Positions 7,304 through 15,647 of a stretch of 16,753 nt of DNA are shown here, piece by piece (position 1 is the stretch's first letter; the number at the start of each line of letters is the position of its first letter). The DNA comes from Firmicutes bacterium UBA993 (GTDB lineage: Bacteria; Bacillota; Dethiobacteria; DTU022). A model generated the notes under the pieces. That model was not told where the DNA came from. It did no database searches and saw only the letters and a list, made by a program, of their open reading frames with translations. The stretch lies in assembly GCA_002292015.1 (NCBI GenBank), contig DBBD01000095.1, positions 1 to 16,753 of the forward strand, in the 5' to 3' direction. Made by a program: the position numbers and the translations under genes.

Positions 7304-7810
7304 TTGCATAGCCTGAAAGTGGCGGTGAAAATAGTCATCGGCTTTATGTTCTCCATAACCATCCTGATCGGTTTTTTTGTGACCTCGCTCTTTGGCGTTG
7401 AAGCCTCTGATACAGTAAGGTTAATTGTAACCGAAGCAACCGGTTTGCGACGGGAAATGGTGCTATTTCAAGCCGAACTTCTTCCTCTGGTTTTTTACAA
7501 TGTATTTTGGGTCTGTCTGGCCCTAATCGGTTTTATGCTCATCTTTCTTTTTTTTATCGATCATAGTTTTAAGACGCTGATGGGTCCGGGAGTTCTCTGT
7601 ATTGTGCTTTCCTTCTTCCTGGCTGCAACTTTGGCATTTTTTTACGACTACATCTTCAATAACATTAACCCGGTTGCTGAGCTTTATGTAAAAAATGTAG
7701 TGGAACGTTTTACAAAAACCGCTATAGGTGTTGTTACCCTGGGTTTGCTGCTTGTAGCTGCTTCCCTGTGGGGTGATCGTGTTGTTCAGAAAGCCGGTCG
7801 ACAAAAATAA
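7304..7810 (+). CDS. Four-helix membrane protein of unknown function
   Basis: I do not recognise this protein. It has 168 residues and four predicted membrane segments, at about 8-30, 62-88, 93-117 and 141-160. The ends are basic (MHSLKVAVK at the start, DRVVQKAGRQK at the end), and a short acidic and polar stretch (31-58, containing EASDTVRLIVTEATGLRRE) lies between helices 1 and 2. No catalytic or cofactor motif is visible. The start is TTG at 7304, 7 nt after a strong GGAGGG; the ATG at 7297 is in another frame and stops after four codons. It follows purA by 53 nt without a visible terminator, and its 3' end overlaps the start of the glycosidase gene, so it may be cotranscribed with both sides. 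A link to sugar uptake or to the nuclease genes downstream cannot be shown. Confidence 0.8.
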   Translation: MHSLKVAVKIVIGFMFSITILIGFFVTSLFGVEASDTVRLIVTEATGLRREMVLFQAELLPLVFYNVFWVCLALIGFMLIFLFFIDHSFKTLMGPGVLCIVLSFFLAATLAFFYDYIFNNINPVAELYVKNVVERFTKTAIGVVTLGLLLVAASLWGDRVVQKAGRQK

Positions 7811-9908
7811 AACCGGTATTCCACTTTTTAATGCCTCAATCGGTAACAGCAAGGACTTTCTTTTCGACCAGGTGAGTCTTAGCTGTCTGATTGATGGTCG
7901 TGTGGTGAATTACAGACTACCGGGTTCATGGCCCCCGTTATTAACCTTGCAGGTAAATGCTTCCAGCGAGGGTCAAAATGGCCTGGTAGCGTCGCTAGAG
8001 CTTTTCTCTAGTCCGGAACAGTCGAAGCTTGATCTCTTTTCATTTTCGGCTGAACTAGACCTCGATTTGCCACAAAATACCGAAATGATGGTTAACGGTT
8101 TTCAATCTTGGAGCCGCAGTGAATTAATGGGCTCGCGGGATCGACTGAAACCCCTTTCCCTGCTTGCGCGCCCGCTGCTTGCTCCCATTGGAGATCACAA
8201 ACTCTTTAAATACAGTGGCAAAAGGGGCCGCTTACACTCATGGAGCTACACCTATTTTCGCCTGGCTGACGGCCGGGTTTTCTTTTTCGGCTCATTGGAT
8301 GAAAGAAGCGGTTATACAGTTTTTGACTACAATTTTGCGGAAGGCAAGTTGGTTGTGCGTAAAGATTGTGAAGGGGTCCGAATCGGTGCCGGCTCAAACC
8401 TGCTAAAACTATTTTTTGGCGCTGGGGAGTTGGATCAGCTTTTTGCGTTATACAGCTCGTTAATCGGGCATGCTCGTCCACAGGCTAAAAAAATCAGCGG
8501 TTGGTGCAGCTGGTATAATTACTATACTGCTATTTCCGAGTTGATTTTGATGCGAAATCTCGAAAGCCTTAGAAAAAATAAATTGCCGCTGGACGTTTTT
8601 CAGATCGATGATGGTTGGCAGGTTGCCGTTGGCGACTGGCTTGAGCCGAACAGTAAATTTCCATCAGGAATGCTGTCAATGGCCAAAGCCATCGAAATAA
8701 GCGGCTATCGGCCAGGGCTTTGGTTAGCGCCGTTTATCTGTGTTCAATCTTCAAAAATATATCAGGAGAAGCCACAATGGCTGTTACGCAACAAAAAGGG
8801 CAAGCCTCTAAAAGTCGGTTTCAACCCTAACTGGGAAGGTTTTTTCTATGCTCTGGATTTTTATGCTCCCGGCGTTCAGGAATATCTGGATCAGGTTTTT
8901 AAAAAGATTCAGGAACAGTGGGGTTACCGGATGCTTAAACTCGATTTTCTTTATGCAGTCGGATTGCTGCCCCGTGTCGGAAAAAGCCGGGGTCAGATCA
9001 TGGCTGAGGCGGTTGACTTTATTGAAGCCAGAACTAAAAAAAGCATTCTATTGGGGTGCGGAATGCCGCTGGCCCCGGCTTTCGGCAATTTTGAGTACTG
9101 CCGGATTGGAAGCGATGTCGGGCCCTACTGGAAAGATTATCTGGCAGCTTTGAACTACAGGGAAAGGGTGGCGGCCGAGAACTCCCTGGTTTGCACTATC
9201 GCCCGCAAAGAGCTCGACCGGCTCTTTTTCCGCAATGATCCTGATGTCTTTATCCTTAGGAATGGGGTGCGTGGCGTAAATGAGAATAAGCTCTCACCCG
9301 AACAACGTTATACTCTTTTCCTGTTGAATAACCTGTTGGGTGGTCTTATATTTTTATCCGACGATGTTGAAGAGCTAAACAGCACTCAGCTGACAATGCT
9401 AAAAAGCGCTTATCCGCTTGCCGAAACTGAAGTGATCAATCACGCGATACGTGACAACCTGCACGCTTTTACCTTCACCGCCGCTGATCGAGAATATCTG
9501 CTTTATGCAAATCTGGCAGCGGAGTCGAAGCAAGTTAAAATAAGCGGCAGTTACTATTACCATCCTGAATATTTTCTAATGCCACCCGGTAAAACATTAA
9601 GCCTGGCCCCTTATGAAAGCATCTGCCTTTTTAAAGTTAAACGCTCTGATGAAGATTACTACCTTTTAGGTGCAGAAGGTCATATCTTCCCGGGGGTTCA
9701 GATTGAGAAGCTTACCACCGATATCAGCTTGGAGACAGCGGAGATAATATTGAACCAGATAGCATCTTCTGCGGCTATTATTTACCTGGGTATCCCCGCC
9801 TACGCCGATTCAATTACTGTTAATGGCCAGAGGCGGATGCTGCTGGAAAAGGACGGCTTCAGATATGTGAAGGTTGATTTTTCGCCGGAAGGGGAAACCA
9901 ATATTTGA
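7773..9908 (+). CDS. GH36 alpha-galactosidase, TmGalA-like, with extended termini
   Basis: Retaining glycoside hydrolase of family 36, expected to cleave terminal alpha-galactosides such as melibiose or raffinose in the cytosol (no signal peptide). An N-terminal beta domain (about 30-235, with NGFQSWSR) precedes the catalytic barrel, which starts near GWCSWYNYY (243-251). Substrate-binding QIDDGWQ is at 277-283. The nucleophile is D391 in MLKLDFLY and the acid/base is D448 in CRIGSDVGPYW, matching the KIDFL and RIGPD blocks of the Thermotoga maritima enzyme as I recall them. At 711 residues it is much longer than the roughly 550 of that enzyme: a C-terminal segment of about 90-100 residues after YESICLF (with HIFPGVQ and SITVNGQRR) is unassigned. 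The start is uncertain: GTG 7773 is given, GTG 7779 or TTG 7782 (GGGGTG 7 nt upstream) are alternatives; all overlap the preceding gene. Alpha-N-acetylgalactosaminidase activity is possible. Confidence 0.9.
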   Translation: MIVLFRKPVDKNKTGIPLFNASIGNSKDFLFDQVSLSCLIDGRVVNYRLPGSWPPLLTLQVNASSEGQNGLVASLELFSSPEQSKLDLFSFSAELDLDLPQNTEMMVNGFQSWSRSELMGSRDRLKPLSLLARPLLAPIGDHKLFKYSGKRGRLHSWSYTYFRLADGRVFFFGSLDERSGYTVFDYNFAEGKLVVRKDCEGVRIGAGSNLLKLFFGAGELDQLFALYSSLIGHARPQAKKISGWCSWYNYYTAISELILMRNLESLRKNKLPLDVFQIDDGWQVAVGDWLEPNSKFPSGMLSMAKAIEISGYRPGLWLAPFICVQSSKIYQEKPQWLLRNKKGKPLKVGFNPNWEGFFYALDFYAPGVQEYLDQVFKKIQEQWGYRMLKLDFLYAVGLLPRVGKSRGQIMAEAVDFIEARTKKSILLGCGMPLAPAFGNFEYCRIGSDVGPYWKDYLAALNYRERVAAENSLVCTIARKELDRLFFRNDPDVFILRNGVRGVNENKLSPEQRYTLFLLNNLLGGLIFLSDDVEELNSTQLTMLKSAYPLAETEVINHAIRDNLHAFTFTAADREYLLYANLAAESKQVKISGSYYYHPEYFLMPPGKTLSLAPYESICLFKVKRSDEDYYLLGAEGHIFPGVQIEKLTTDISLETAEIILNQIASSAAIIYLGIPAYADSITVNGQRRMLLEKDGFRYVKVDFSPEGETNI

Positions 9909-10975
9909 AAGTCCTGCATACAGCTGACCTTCATCTGAATGCGGTAAACCCGGAAAGATGGGAAGCACTGGATCAGCTGGTTGCTCTGGCTGCCAGGGAG
10001 CAGGTAGACCTTTTTTTGGTTGCGGGCGATCTGTTTGACCGGAACATTGAAGCTGAAACACTGCGTGGCAGGCTTAGGGCTTCTCTGGCTAACTACAGCA
10101 TGAAAACTGTGATCCTGCCCGGTAACCACGACTACCTGTCTTATCGGAGCGGTCTCTATTTTGGTGAAAATGTTTATGTCATTAACAGTTGGACTGAACC
10201 GCTTGATTTTTGTGGGTTAAGCATTTGGGGCTTGCCTTATGAAAAGCTCGATGGTGAAATGCTTGCCGGGCGGTTACAGGAAGTTGGCAGTCGGATGGAT
10301 AAGCGGCGCCGCAATATCCTGCTTTTTCACGGCGAATTGCTTGATGCTTTTTATTCGACACGGGATGTGGGAGAAGAAGGAAACAGACGCTATATGCCGG
10401 CCTACCTTTCAACTTTCAGTTCACTGCCGGTAGAGTATGTGCTGGCAGGCCACTTTCATGCTAATTATCAGGGTTGGGAGCTTGGCGAAGAGAGGCTTTT
10501 TATCTATCCCGGGTCTCCGGTTTCAATAACCACCCGGGAAACCGGCAAGCGGGCGGTTAACCTGATTGTTGCCAATAACCGCCCTTTAGAAATTGCCCTG
10601 GATACCTTTTACTACGAAGATCTGACAGTTGATCTCGACCCTTTTAATTCTGAAAATCCTTTGTCGATTATCGAAGGGTGCCTGCGACAAATCCACCCCT
10701 TGGCCAAAATTCTGCTAACGGTCCGGGGCTTATACGATGGCAGTCGTTTAGGCTTGAGCGAGAGCGAACTGGCAGCGGGTATTAAAAAAGTGGCTGGTGA
10801 AAGGCTGGCTGGAGCAGTGCTGGAAAATTTTACTGATGTTCGGCATGTATTGGAAGACGATCTGTTTAAAGCCTTTCTGGACAAGCTCGACCGGGAAGAC
10901 TATCCCGAACAGGGAAAAATCCGGATCAGGGAGCTGGCGATTAAAGCTTTTAGGGTGGTGAAAGCTTGCTCCTGA
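9905..10975 (+). CDS. yhaO: SbcD/Mre11-like metallophosphoesterase nuclease, YhaO type
   Basis: Predicted Mn-dependent DNA nuclease that processes DNA ends together with the ATPase encoded next to it. All calcineurin-type phosphoesterase motifs are present: D8 and H10 in DLHL, D42 in GDLFD, N74-H75-D76 in GNHD, H142 in LLFHGE and H183/H185 in GHFH. After the catalytic domain (about 1-230) comes a capping and partner-binding region to residue 356. Conservation of every metal ligand argues for an active enzyme. The start is TTG at 9905, which overlaps the glycosidase TGA as TTGA and follows GGAAGGGG at a normal distance. It overlaps the next gene by 10 nt, as usual for SbcD-SbcC or YhaO-YhaN pairs. 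The YhaO label rather than SbcD rests mainly on the partner, which has a membrane hairpin and no zinc hook. Confidence 0.88.
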   Translation: MKVLHTADLHLNAVNPERWEALDQLVALAAREQVDLFLVAGDLFDRNIEAETLRGRLRASLANYSMKTVILPGNHDYLSYRSGLYFGENVYVINSWTEPLDFCGLSIWGLPYEKLDGEMLAGRLQEVGSRMDKRRRNILLFHGELLDAFYSTRDVGEEGNRRYMPAYLSTFSSLPVEYVLAGHFHANYQGWELGEERLFIYPGSPVSITTRETGKRAVNLIVANNRPLEIALDTFYYEDLTVDLDPFNSENPLSIIEGCLRQIHPLAKILLTVRGLYDGSRLGLSESELAAGIKKVAGERLAGAVLENFTDVRHVLEDDLFKAFLDKLDREDYPEQGKIRIRELAIKAFRVVKACS

Positions 10976-13305
10976 AAGAATACTCTCTGCGAAGATATGG
11001 GCCCCTGCCCGACAGCGGTAAGCGGCAGCTAGGTGCTTTCAATCTTTTTTTCGGGCCCAACGAAGATGGAAAAACACTGACCATTGATGCCCTGCTTAAA
11101 CTGATCCTCGGCAAAGCGGCGCTGCGTTGTTTCCAGGCTATTAAAAGGGTGGAGGAGCAACCGGATGGATACGTCGTTTTGCAATTAAAGGATCGGCAGG
11201 AAGTTAAGCTGCCTGAAGCTGGATCTTTGCCGGAGTTGCTTGGCATCAGTGCGGCAGAGTTTACCAATATTTTTATTATCCGTGACAGCAACCTGGCAAT
11301 TGCCAATGAAGATCAGTTTTACCGTGGGGTGACCAACCGGCTCACCGGTATGCGCAGCGGTGAAGTAAACCGGGTCATTGACGAACTGCAAGAACTTGGA
11401 AAAATTACAAACACCGGAGATTTTAAAAACACGGCTCCCGATAAATTTAAAGACCGCTTAAATAAGGCCAGGCTATTGCTGCAAAAAAGTGGCCAACTGA
11501 TTGAGAAAATGATTGGCGAAGGTTATGCCGGTTTTGAGGAAGAGTTGGCAGCGCTAAATGCTGAGCATAAAGATTGTCAAAGCAAACTCATGCTGCAGCG
11601 GGAAGCGGCCAATCGTGACAAATATGAGACAGGTTTAACTGCTTTGATCGGGTTAAAAAGCACGCTGAATGCAATTGAGCAGTTAAACCGGGTAACTAAG
11701 GCGGATTATGATGAGTGGCGCAACACCGAGCTGAAACTCGGACATATTGGCGACGAGCGAAAACGCCTGGAAGAAGAGTTGCTAGGCGGCAGGGAACTCT
11801 TGGAAGGAGCCCGTAAACAGCTGTTGTCAGTCAAATTAGCTCACCGGGAAGCCGAGCAGGAACAAAAGAGAGTAGTCAGCAGCATAGAAGCTGACTTAAA
11901 AGAGTATGACCGGCAGCAGGGCCTATACTGCCGCTGGGAAATATTTGCTGAAAAAAACCTGCTCAGCCGTTTTTTTGTTTCGGGCTTCATCGTGTTCATA
12001 CTGGCCCTGGCCGGTTCTGCTTTCAGACCGCTCTGGGGGCTAGATATCCTGCTTGGTCTGGCGTTGGCCGCTGTTTTGTTTGCCGCCGCTGTTCACTTTA
12101 TTTATCTGCACAAAAAAAGCAGGCTGAGAGAGGCGGAAGTGGCCCTGTTAGTTAAAGCAGAAAGTCTTAACCTGGTCGTGGCAGATCTTCATACCCTGAG
12201 ACGCGATTTTGGTTCGCTAGCCCAAAAAGTAGATATTGTAGCCGGACATCTCATGGAAGCAGAAAAAAGTCTGGAATGGAGACAAAAAGAGTTTGACCGG
12301 ATAAAGAATGAGATCGAAGTCAGAGGGCGGCAGGCGAAAGAAACCGAGGCCGACATCAAACGGTTACAGAATTTGACCGGTGCAGATAGTTTAGAAGCAG
12401 TGGCGAATAATATCACTCAACAGCAGAACCTACAAAAGGAAAGTGCAAAGGAGGCTGGAATTCTGGAAAGCCATTTCGGTAAAGGCGATCGGTTAGGATC
12501 GCCGGCCGAACTGCTTTCTTACTGGGAGAGCCAGGTAGACTCACTGTTGCCTTTTGCCACAGTTGTCCCGGGAGTGGTTCATGATCAGAATAAAGTACTG
12601 CGGTTGACTGAAACCCTGGGTGTTCTTGAAGAAAAAATAAGCGAGTTGAAAGAGATCTTGTACAACAGGAAGGATGAATTGCGCAGCGTTGAAAAAGAAT
12701 TTGACGACATTTTCAGCGTCGCAGAAGAGGAAGAACTACGATGTGAAACTACTGCTGATTTGAAAATGAACGTTAAAAAACTCGAAGACTGGATCAGGGC
12801 TTGCGAAGAAAATAAAAACGCAGCCCTGGCAGCGATATCCCTCTTTAAAATGATTGAGCAGGAAGAGGAACAAAAAGTCAGTGAGCTCTTTGGGAGCGAG
12901 AGTCCGGTCAGTGGTTATTTTGATTTTATCACCGGTGGCCTAGCGGAGAAGGTTATTTACAATGCCGGGTATAACACAGTCAGTATTATCAGAAAAAACG
13001 GGCTTCAGCTAAACGCTGATCAATTATCCGGCGGCGCTTATGATCAACTTTATTTTGCGATCAGGCTGGCCCTGGGCGAAAAACTGCTCAAAGGAGAAAG
13101 GGGTTTCCTCATCCTTGACGATCCTTTTATCAAGGCCGATCCCGAACGGCTCAAGAGCCTGATTTCAACGCTTTTTAAGATTAGCGCCGAAGGGTGGCAG
13201 ATTCTTTACTTCAGCGCTAAAGGCGAGATTCGGCAAGCCCTGGAGGGGAAAATTAACGCCGGAGAAGTGCGGCAGTTTTCCATCAATCCCGGTGCTGCTA
13301 TTTAA
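10966..13305 (+). CDS. yhaN: SbcC/Rad50-like ATPase with central membrane hairpin, YhaN type
   Basis: SMC-like ABC ATPase expected to control the adjacent nuclease and hold DNA ends. The 779 residues show Walker A G30-PNEDGK-T37, a long helical coiled-coil region (about 145-330 and 385-640), the ABC signature LSGG at 687-690 and Walker B FLILDDP with D718 and D719. In the middle, at about 336-353 and 357-381, are two hydrophobic helices flanked by HKKSRLR, forming a membrane hairpin. Rad50 and SbcC instead carry a CxxC zinc hook at this place; the five cysteines here are scattered and none forms CxxC. A central hydrophobic pair is, as I recall, a trait of YhaN proteins, but this one is shorter than Bacillus YhaN (about 960). 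The start is TTG at 10966 after AGGGTGG, overlapping the nuclease gene. The complex is probably tethered to the membrane. Confidence 0.85.
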   Translation: MLLKEYSLRRYGPLPDSGKRQLGAFNLFFGPNEDGKTLTIDALLKLILGKAALRCFQAIKRVEEQPDGYVVLQLKDRQEVKLPEAGSLPELLGISAAEFTNIFIIRDSNLAIANEDQFYRGVTNRLTGMRSGEVNRVIDELQELGKITNTGDFKNTAPDKFKDRLNKARLLLQKSGQLIEKMIGEGYAGFEEELAALNAEHKDCQSKLMLQREAANRDKYETGLTALIGLKSTLNAIEQLNRVTKADYDEWRNTELKLGHIGDERKRLEEELLGGRELLEGARKQLLSVKLAHREAEQEQKRVVSSIEADLKEYDRQQGLYCRWEIFAEKNLLSRFFVSGFIVFILALAGSAFRPLWGLDILLGLALAAVLFAAAVHFIYLHKKSRLREAEVALLVKAESLNLVVADLHTLRRDFGSLAQKVDIVAGHLMEAEKSLEWRQKEFDRIKNEIEVRGRQAKETEADIKRLQNLTGADSLEAVANNITQQQNLQKESAKEAGILESHFGKGDRLGSPAELLSYWESQVDSLLPFATVVPGVVHDQNKVLRLTETLGVLEEKISELKEILYNRKDELRSVEKEFDDIFSVAEEEELRCETTADLKMNVKKLEDWIRACEENKNAALAAISLFKMIEQEEEQKVSELFGSESPVSGYFDFITGGLAEKVIYNAGYNTVSIIRKNGLQLNADQLSGGAYDQLYFAIRLALGEKLLKGERGFLILDDPFIKADPERLKSLISTLFKISAEGWQILYFSAKGEIRQALEGKINAGEVRQFSINPGAAI

Positions 13306-13344
13306 TTGAGATCGGTTTCAACAATTTTCTGGGGAGCGATCAAA

Positions 13345-14079
13345 ATGCAATTAACAATCCTGGGATGTTACGGCCCCTATCCGCCTGCCGGAGGAGCCTG
13401 CTCCGGTTACCTGGTGCGTGAGGCTGGTTACAACATCCTGCTCGACTGCGGAAACGGTGTGCTCAGCCGACTGCAGGAATTTATCGATTATAAAGATTTG
13501 GATGCTGTAATATTGTCTCACCTGCATGCCGATCATTTTTCGGATTTAATGATCATGCGCTACGGGCTCGAATTGGCTCATAAAAGGAGCGCACTTTATG
13601 AACCACTACTTCTTTATACTCCAATAGAGCCGGCTGTGGATTTTGATCGCCTGCCTTATAAAAACGCCTATTCAGTAAAAGCTCTATACGAAGATTTGCA
13701 GCTCAAAATCGGTCCCTTTACCATTACAGCTTCGCCTGGGGTGCATGCCGTTCCTTCTTTTAGCTTACGCCTTGAAACTCCCACCGCTGTACTTGTTTAT
13801 TCCGGAGATACGGAAATTACTCCGAACCTAGCTCCTTTTGCCAAAAGCGCCGATCTGTTCCTCTGTGAAGCAAACTACCTGGAGGAAGAGATCGTTGCGG
13901 GGCTGTCCAATCATCTCAGCGCTGCCCAGGCGGCTGCAATTGCGGCTGAAGCAGGAGTAAAAAGGCTGATCCTCACCCATCTTCATCCGGAGCGGGAAAG
14001 TGCTCCTTACCTGGCCGAAGCGCATAAATATTTTACCGCTGCCGATCTGGCCGGAGAAAGGATTACTTATTCTCTCTGA
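13345..14079 (+). CDS. MBL-fold metallo-hydrolase, YhfI / RNase Z-like
   Basis: Predicted di-zinc hydrolase of 244 residues with a complete ligand set: HLHADH at 59-64, H134 in PGVHAVPS, D155 in VYSGDTE, H190 in SNHLSA and H212 in LTHLHPE. The arrangement, including the HLSAAQAA block, is that of the RNase Z and phosphodiesterase branch. Length and sequence layout match Bacillus YhfI, whose substrate is, to my knowledge, not firmly known; RNA 3' processing or cyclic phosphate hydrolysis are family-level possibilities only. The start is ATG at 13345, 8 nt after GGGGAG; an earlier in-frame TTG at 13306 has no ribosome binding site. It follows the ATPase gene by 39 nt and is probably the last gene of that transcript. 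Confidence 0.85.
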   Translation: MQLTILGCYGPYPPAGGACSGYLVREAGYNILLDCGNGVLSRLQEFIDYKDLDAVILSHLHADHFSDLMIMRYGLELAHKRSALYEPLLLYTPIEPAVDFDRLPYKNAYSVKALYEDLQLKIGPFTITASPGVHAVPSFSLRLETPTAVLVYSGDTEITPNLAPFAKSADLFLCEANYLEEEIVAGLSNHLSAAQAAAIAAEAGVKRLILTHLHPERESAPYLAEAHKYFTAADLAGERITYSL

Positions 14080-14099
14080 ATCTGATAGCCGCTCTTTAA

Positions 14100-14134
14100 T
14101 TGCCTATGGACCTGTCGAATTGCTATAATATAAT
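14100..14134 (+). promoter_or_regulatory. Promoter for selA-selB
   Basis: A perfect -10 box TATAAT at 14124-14129 is repeated at 14129-14134. TTGCCT at 14100-14105 is a fair -35 box, 18 nt before the first copy. A transcript starting near 14137-14141 would have a leader of about 65 nt. No terminator is visible after the upstream metallo-hydrolase gene, so read-through may also feed selA. Confidence 0.6.
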
Positions 14135-14203
14135 AGAGCTGCCTGGCTACCATCCGGCTTATCATCCCGTAAGGGACAACCGTAAATAAATGAGGTAAAA
14201 AAA

Positions 14204-15634
14204 GTGGTCGAATTTCAAAATTTTTTGCGGGAGTTGCCTGCTGTTGACCGCCTGTTGCGTGAACCGCCGGTGGAAAAGCTGCTAGGCCTGCTTCCCCGCC
14301 GGCTGGTGCTGCCTGCTGTTCAGGAAACTATTGAAAACTGTCGCCGGGAGATTATTGCTGATCAGAATGATCCGGCGAAGCTGGGGGCGATAGATTTATC
14401 CCCGGCTCACCTGGCTGAAAAGGCGGTAGCCTTGGCTAAAAAGCGCGCTGCCATCAGTCTTAAGCCGCTCATTAACGCTACCGGTATTGTGATCCACACT
14501 AACCTTGGCCGTGTGCCCCTGGCCCGGGAAGCTAAAGATGCTCTTGCAGGGGTTGCTGCAAACTACAACAACCTTGAGCTATCGCCGGCTAGCGGCAAAC
14601 GCGGTTCGCGCCAGGAGCACCTGGAACAGTTGCTTTGTGAGCTATGCGGTGCAGAAGCGGCCTTGGTTGTTAACAATAATGCTGCTGCTGTTTTTCTGGT
14701 TCTAAAGGCACTGGCTGAAAAACGCGAGGTCCTGGTATCACGCGGCCAACTGGTCGAAATCGGCGGCTCATTCAGAATTCCCGAGATCATGGCGGCCAGC
14801 GGTGCTTTGATGATCGAAGTAGGGACCACCAACAAAACTTACCTGCGGGACTATGAGCGGGCGGTCACTGAAAACTGCGCTGCTTTCCTCAAGGTCCACA
14901 CCAGCAATTATAGACTGGTTGGCTTTACAGCCGAAGTTGATTCAGCGGAACTGGCAGCCCTGGCTCGTCAGCATAACCTGCTGATGTTCGAGGATCTCGG
15001 CAGCGGAGCCCTAATTGATCTGCAAAAATTTGGTCTGTCGCCCGAGCCGCTGGTCCAGGACAGTATCGCCGCCGGAGCCGACCTGGTTACATTCAGTGGC
15101 GATAAATTGCTCGGCGGTCCTCAAGCTGGAATTATTGTTGGGCGCAATGATCTCGTTTCCGATCTCCGTAATAATCAACTGGCCCGTATCCTCAGGGTAG
15201 ATAAGTTTACAATTGCCGCTATGGAAGCAACGCTGCGCTTATATCTGGACGAGGAAAAGGTTGCGGAAAAGATTCCTGTATGGCAGATGTTGTCCATGGG
15301 AGAAGATTTTCTGAAAGCAAGAGCAGAAAAAATTGCCGGCCAGTTGTCCTCTGCCCTAAAAGACGCTGAGATAAGCGTCCTTAGGGGTATTTCACGAGTA
15401 GGCGGAGGGGCTTTGCCCGCTGCAGAACTTCCGACCTGGTTAGTTGCCCTTAAACCTAAAAATTATCATATTTCTGCTGCAGAACTCGTTGAAAGGATGC
15501 GTAAAGGCGAAACGCCGCTGGTTTTACGCCTGCAGCACGATACCCTGCTTTTGGACTTAAGAACGGTTCGCGAGGATCAGGAGCAAACCCTGGTGGAAAT
15601 GGTGACCGGGGCTTTTTACAGCAATAACACTTAA
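14204..15634 (+). CDS. selA: L-seryl-tRNA(Sec) selenium transferase
   Basis: PLP enzyme that converts Ser-tRNA(Sec) to Sec-tRNA(Sec) using selenophosphate. The 476 residues are close to the family's usual length. The N-terminal tRNA-binding region (about 1-70) opens with LRELPAVDRLLREP. The fold-type I core contains NATGIVIHTNLGRVPL, YNNLELSPASGKRGSR, NNNAAAVFLVL and SRGQLVEIGGSFRIPEIM. The PLP-binding lysine is K301 in FSGDKLLGGPQAG. The start is GTG at 14204 with GAGGT at 14192-14196, 7 nt upstream. selB begins 13 nt after the stop, so the two form one unit. The family contains some SelA-like PLP proteins of other function, but the selB neighbour and the full set of motifs make true SelA the clear reading. 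Confidence 0.96.
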   Translation: MVEFQNFLRELPAVDRLLREPPVEKLLGLLPRRLVLPAVQETIENCRREIIADQNDPAKLGAIDLSPAHLAEKAVALAKKRAAISLKPLINATGIVIHTNLGRVPLAREAKDALAGVAANYNNLELSPASGKRGSRQEHLEQLLCELCGAEAALVVNNNAAAVFLVLKALAEKREVLVSRGQLVEIGGSFRIPEIMAASGALMIEVGTTNKTYLRDYERAVTENCAAFLKVHTSNYRLVGFTAEVDSAELAALARQHNLLMFEDLGSGALIDLQKFGLSPEPLVQDSIAAGADLVTFSGDKLLGGPQAGIIVGRNDLVSDLRNNQLARILRVDKFTIAAMEATLRLYLDEEKVAEKIPVWQMLSMGEDFLKARAEKIAGQLSSALKDAEISVLRGISRVGGGALPAAELPTWLVALKPKNYHISAAELVERMRKGETPLVLRLQHDTLLLDLRTVREDQEQTLVEMVTGAFYSNNT

Positions 15635-15647
15635 GGGAGATAGTTGA

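Noticed and set aside
10966..14079. The nuclease-ATPase-MBL group as a new defence system
   Set aside because: All three match housekeeping YhaO, YhaN and YhfI types, sit beside core genes, and show none of the accessory hallmarks of a defence island.
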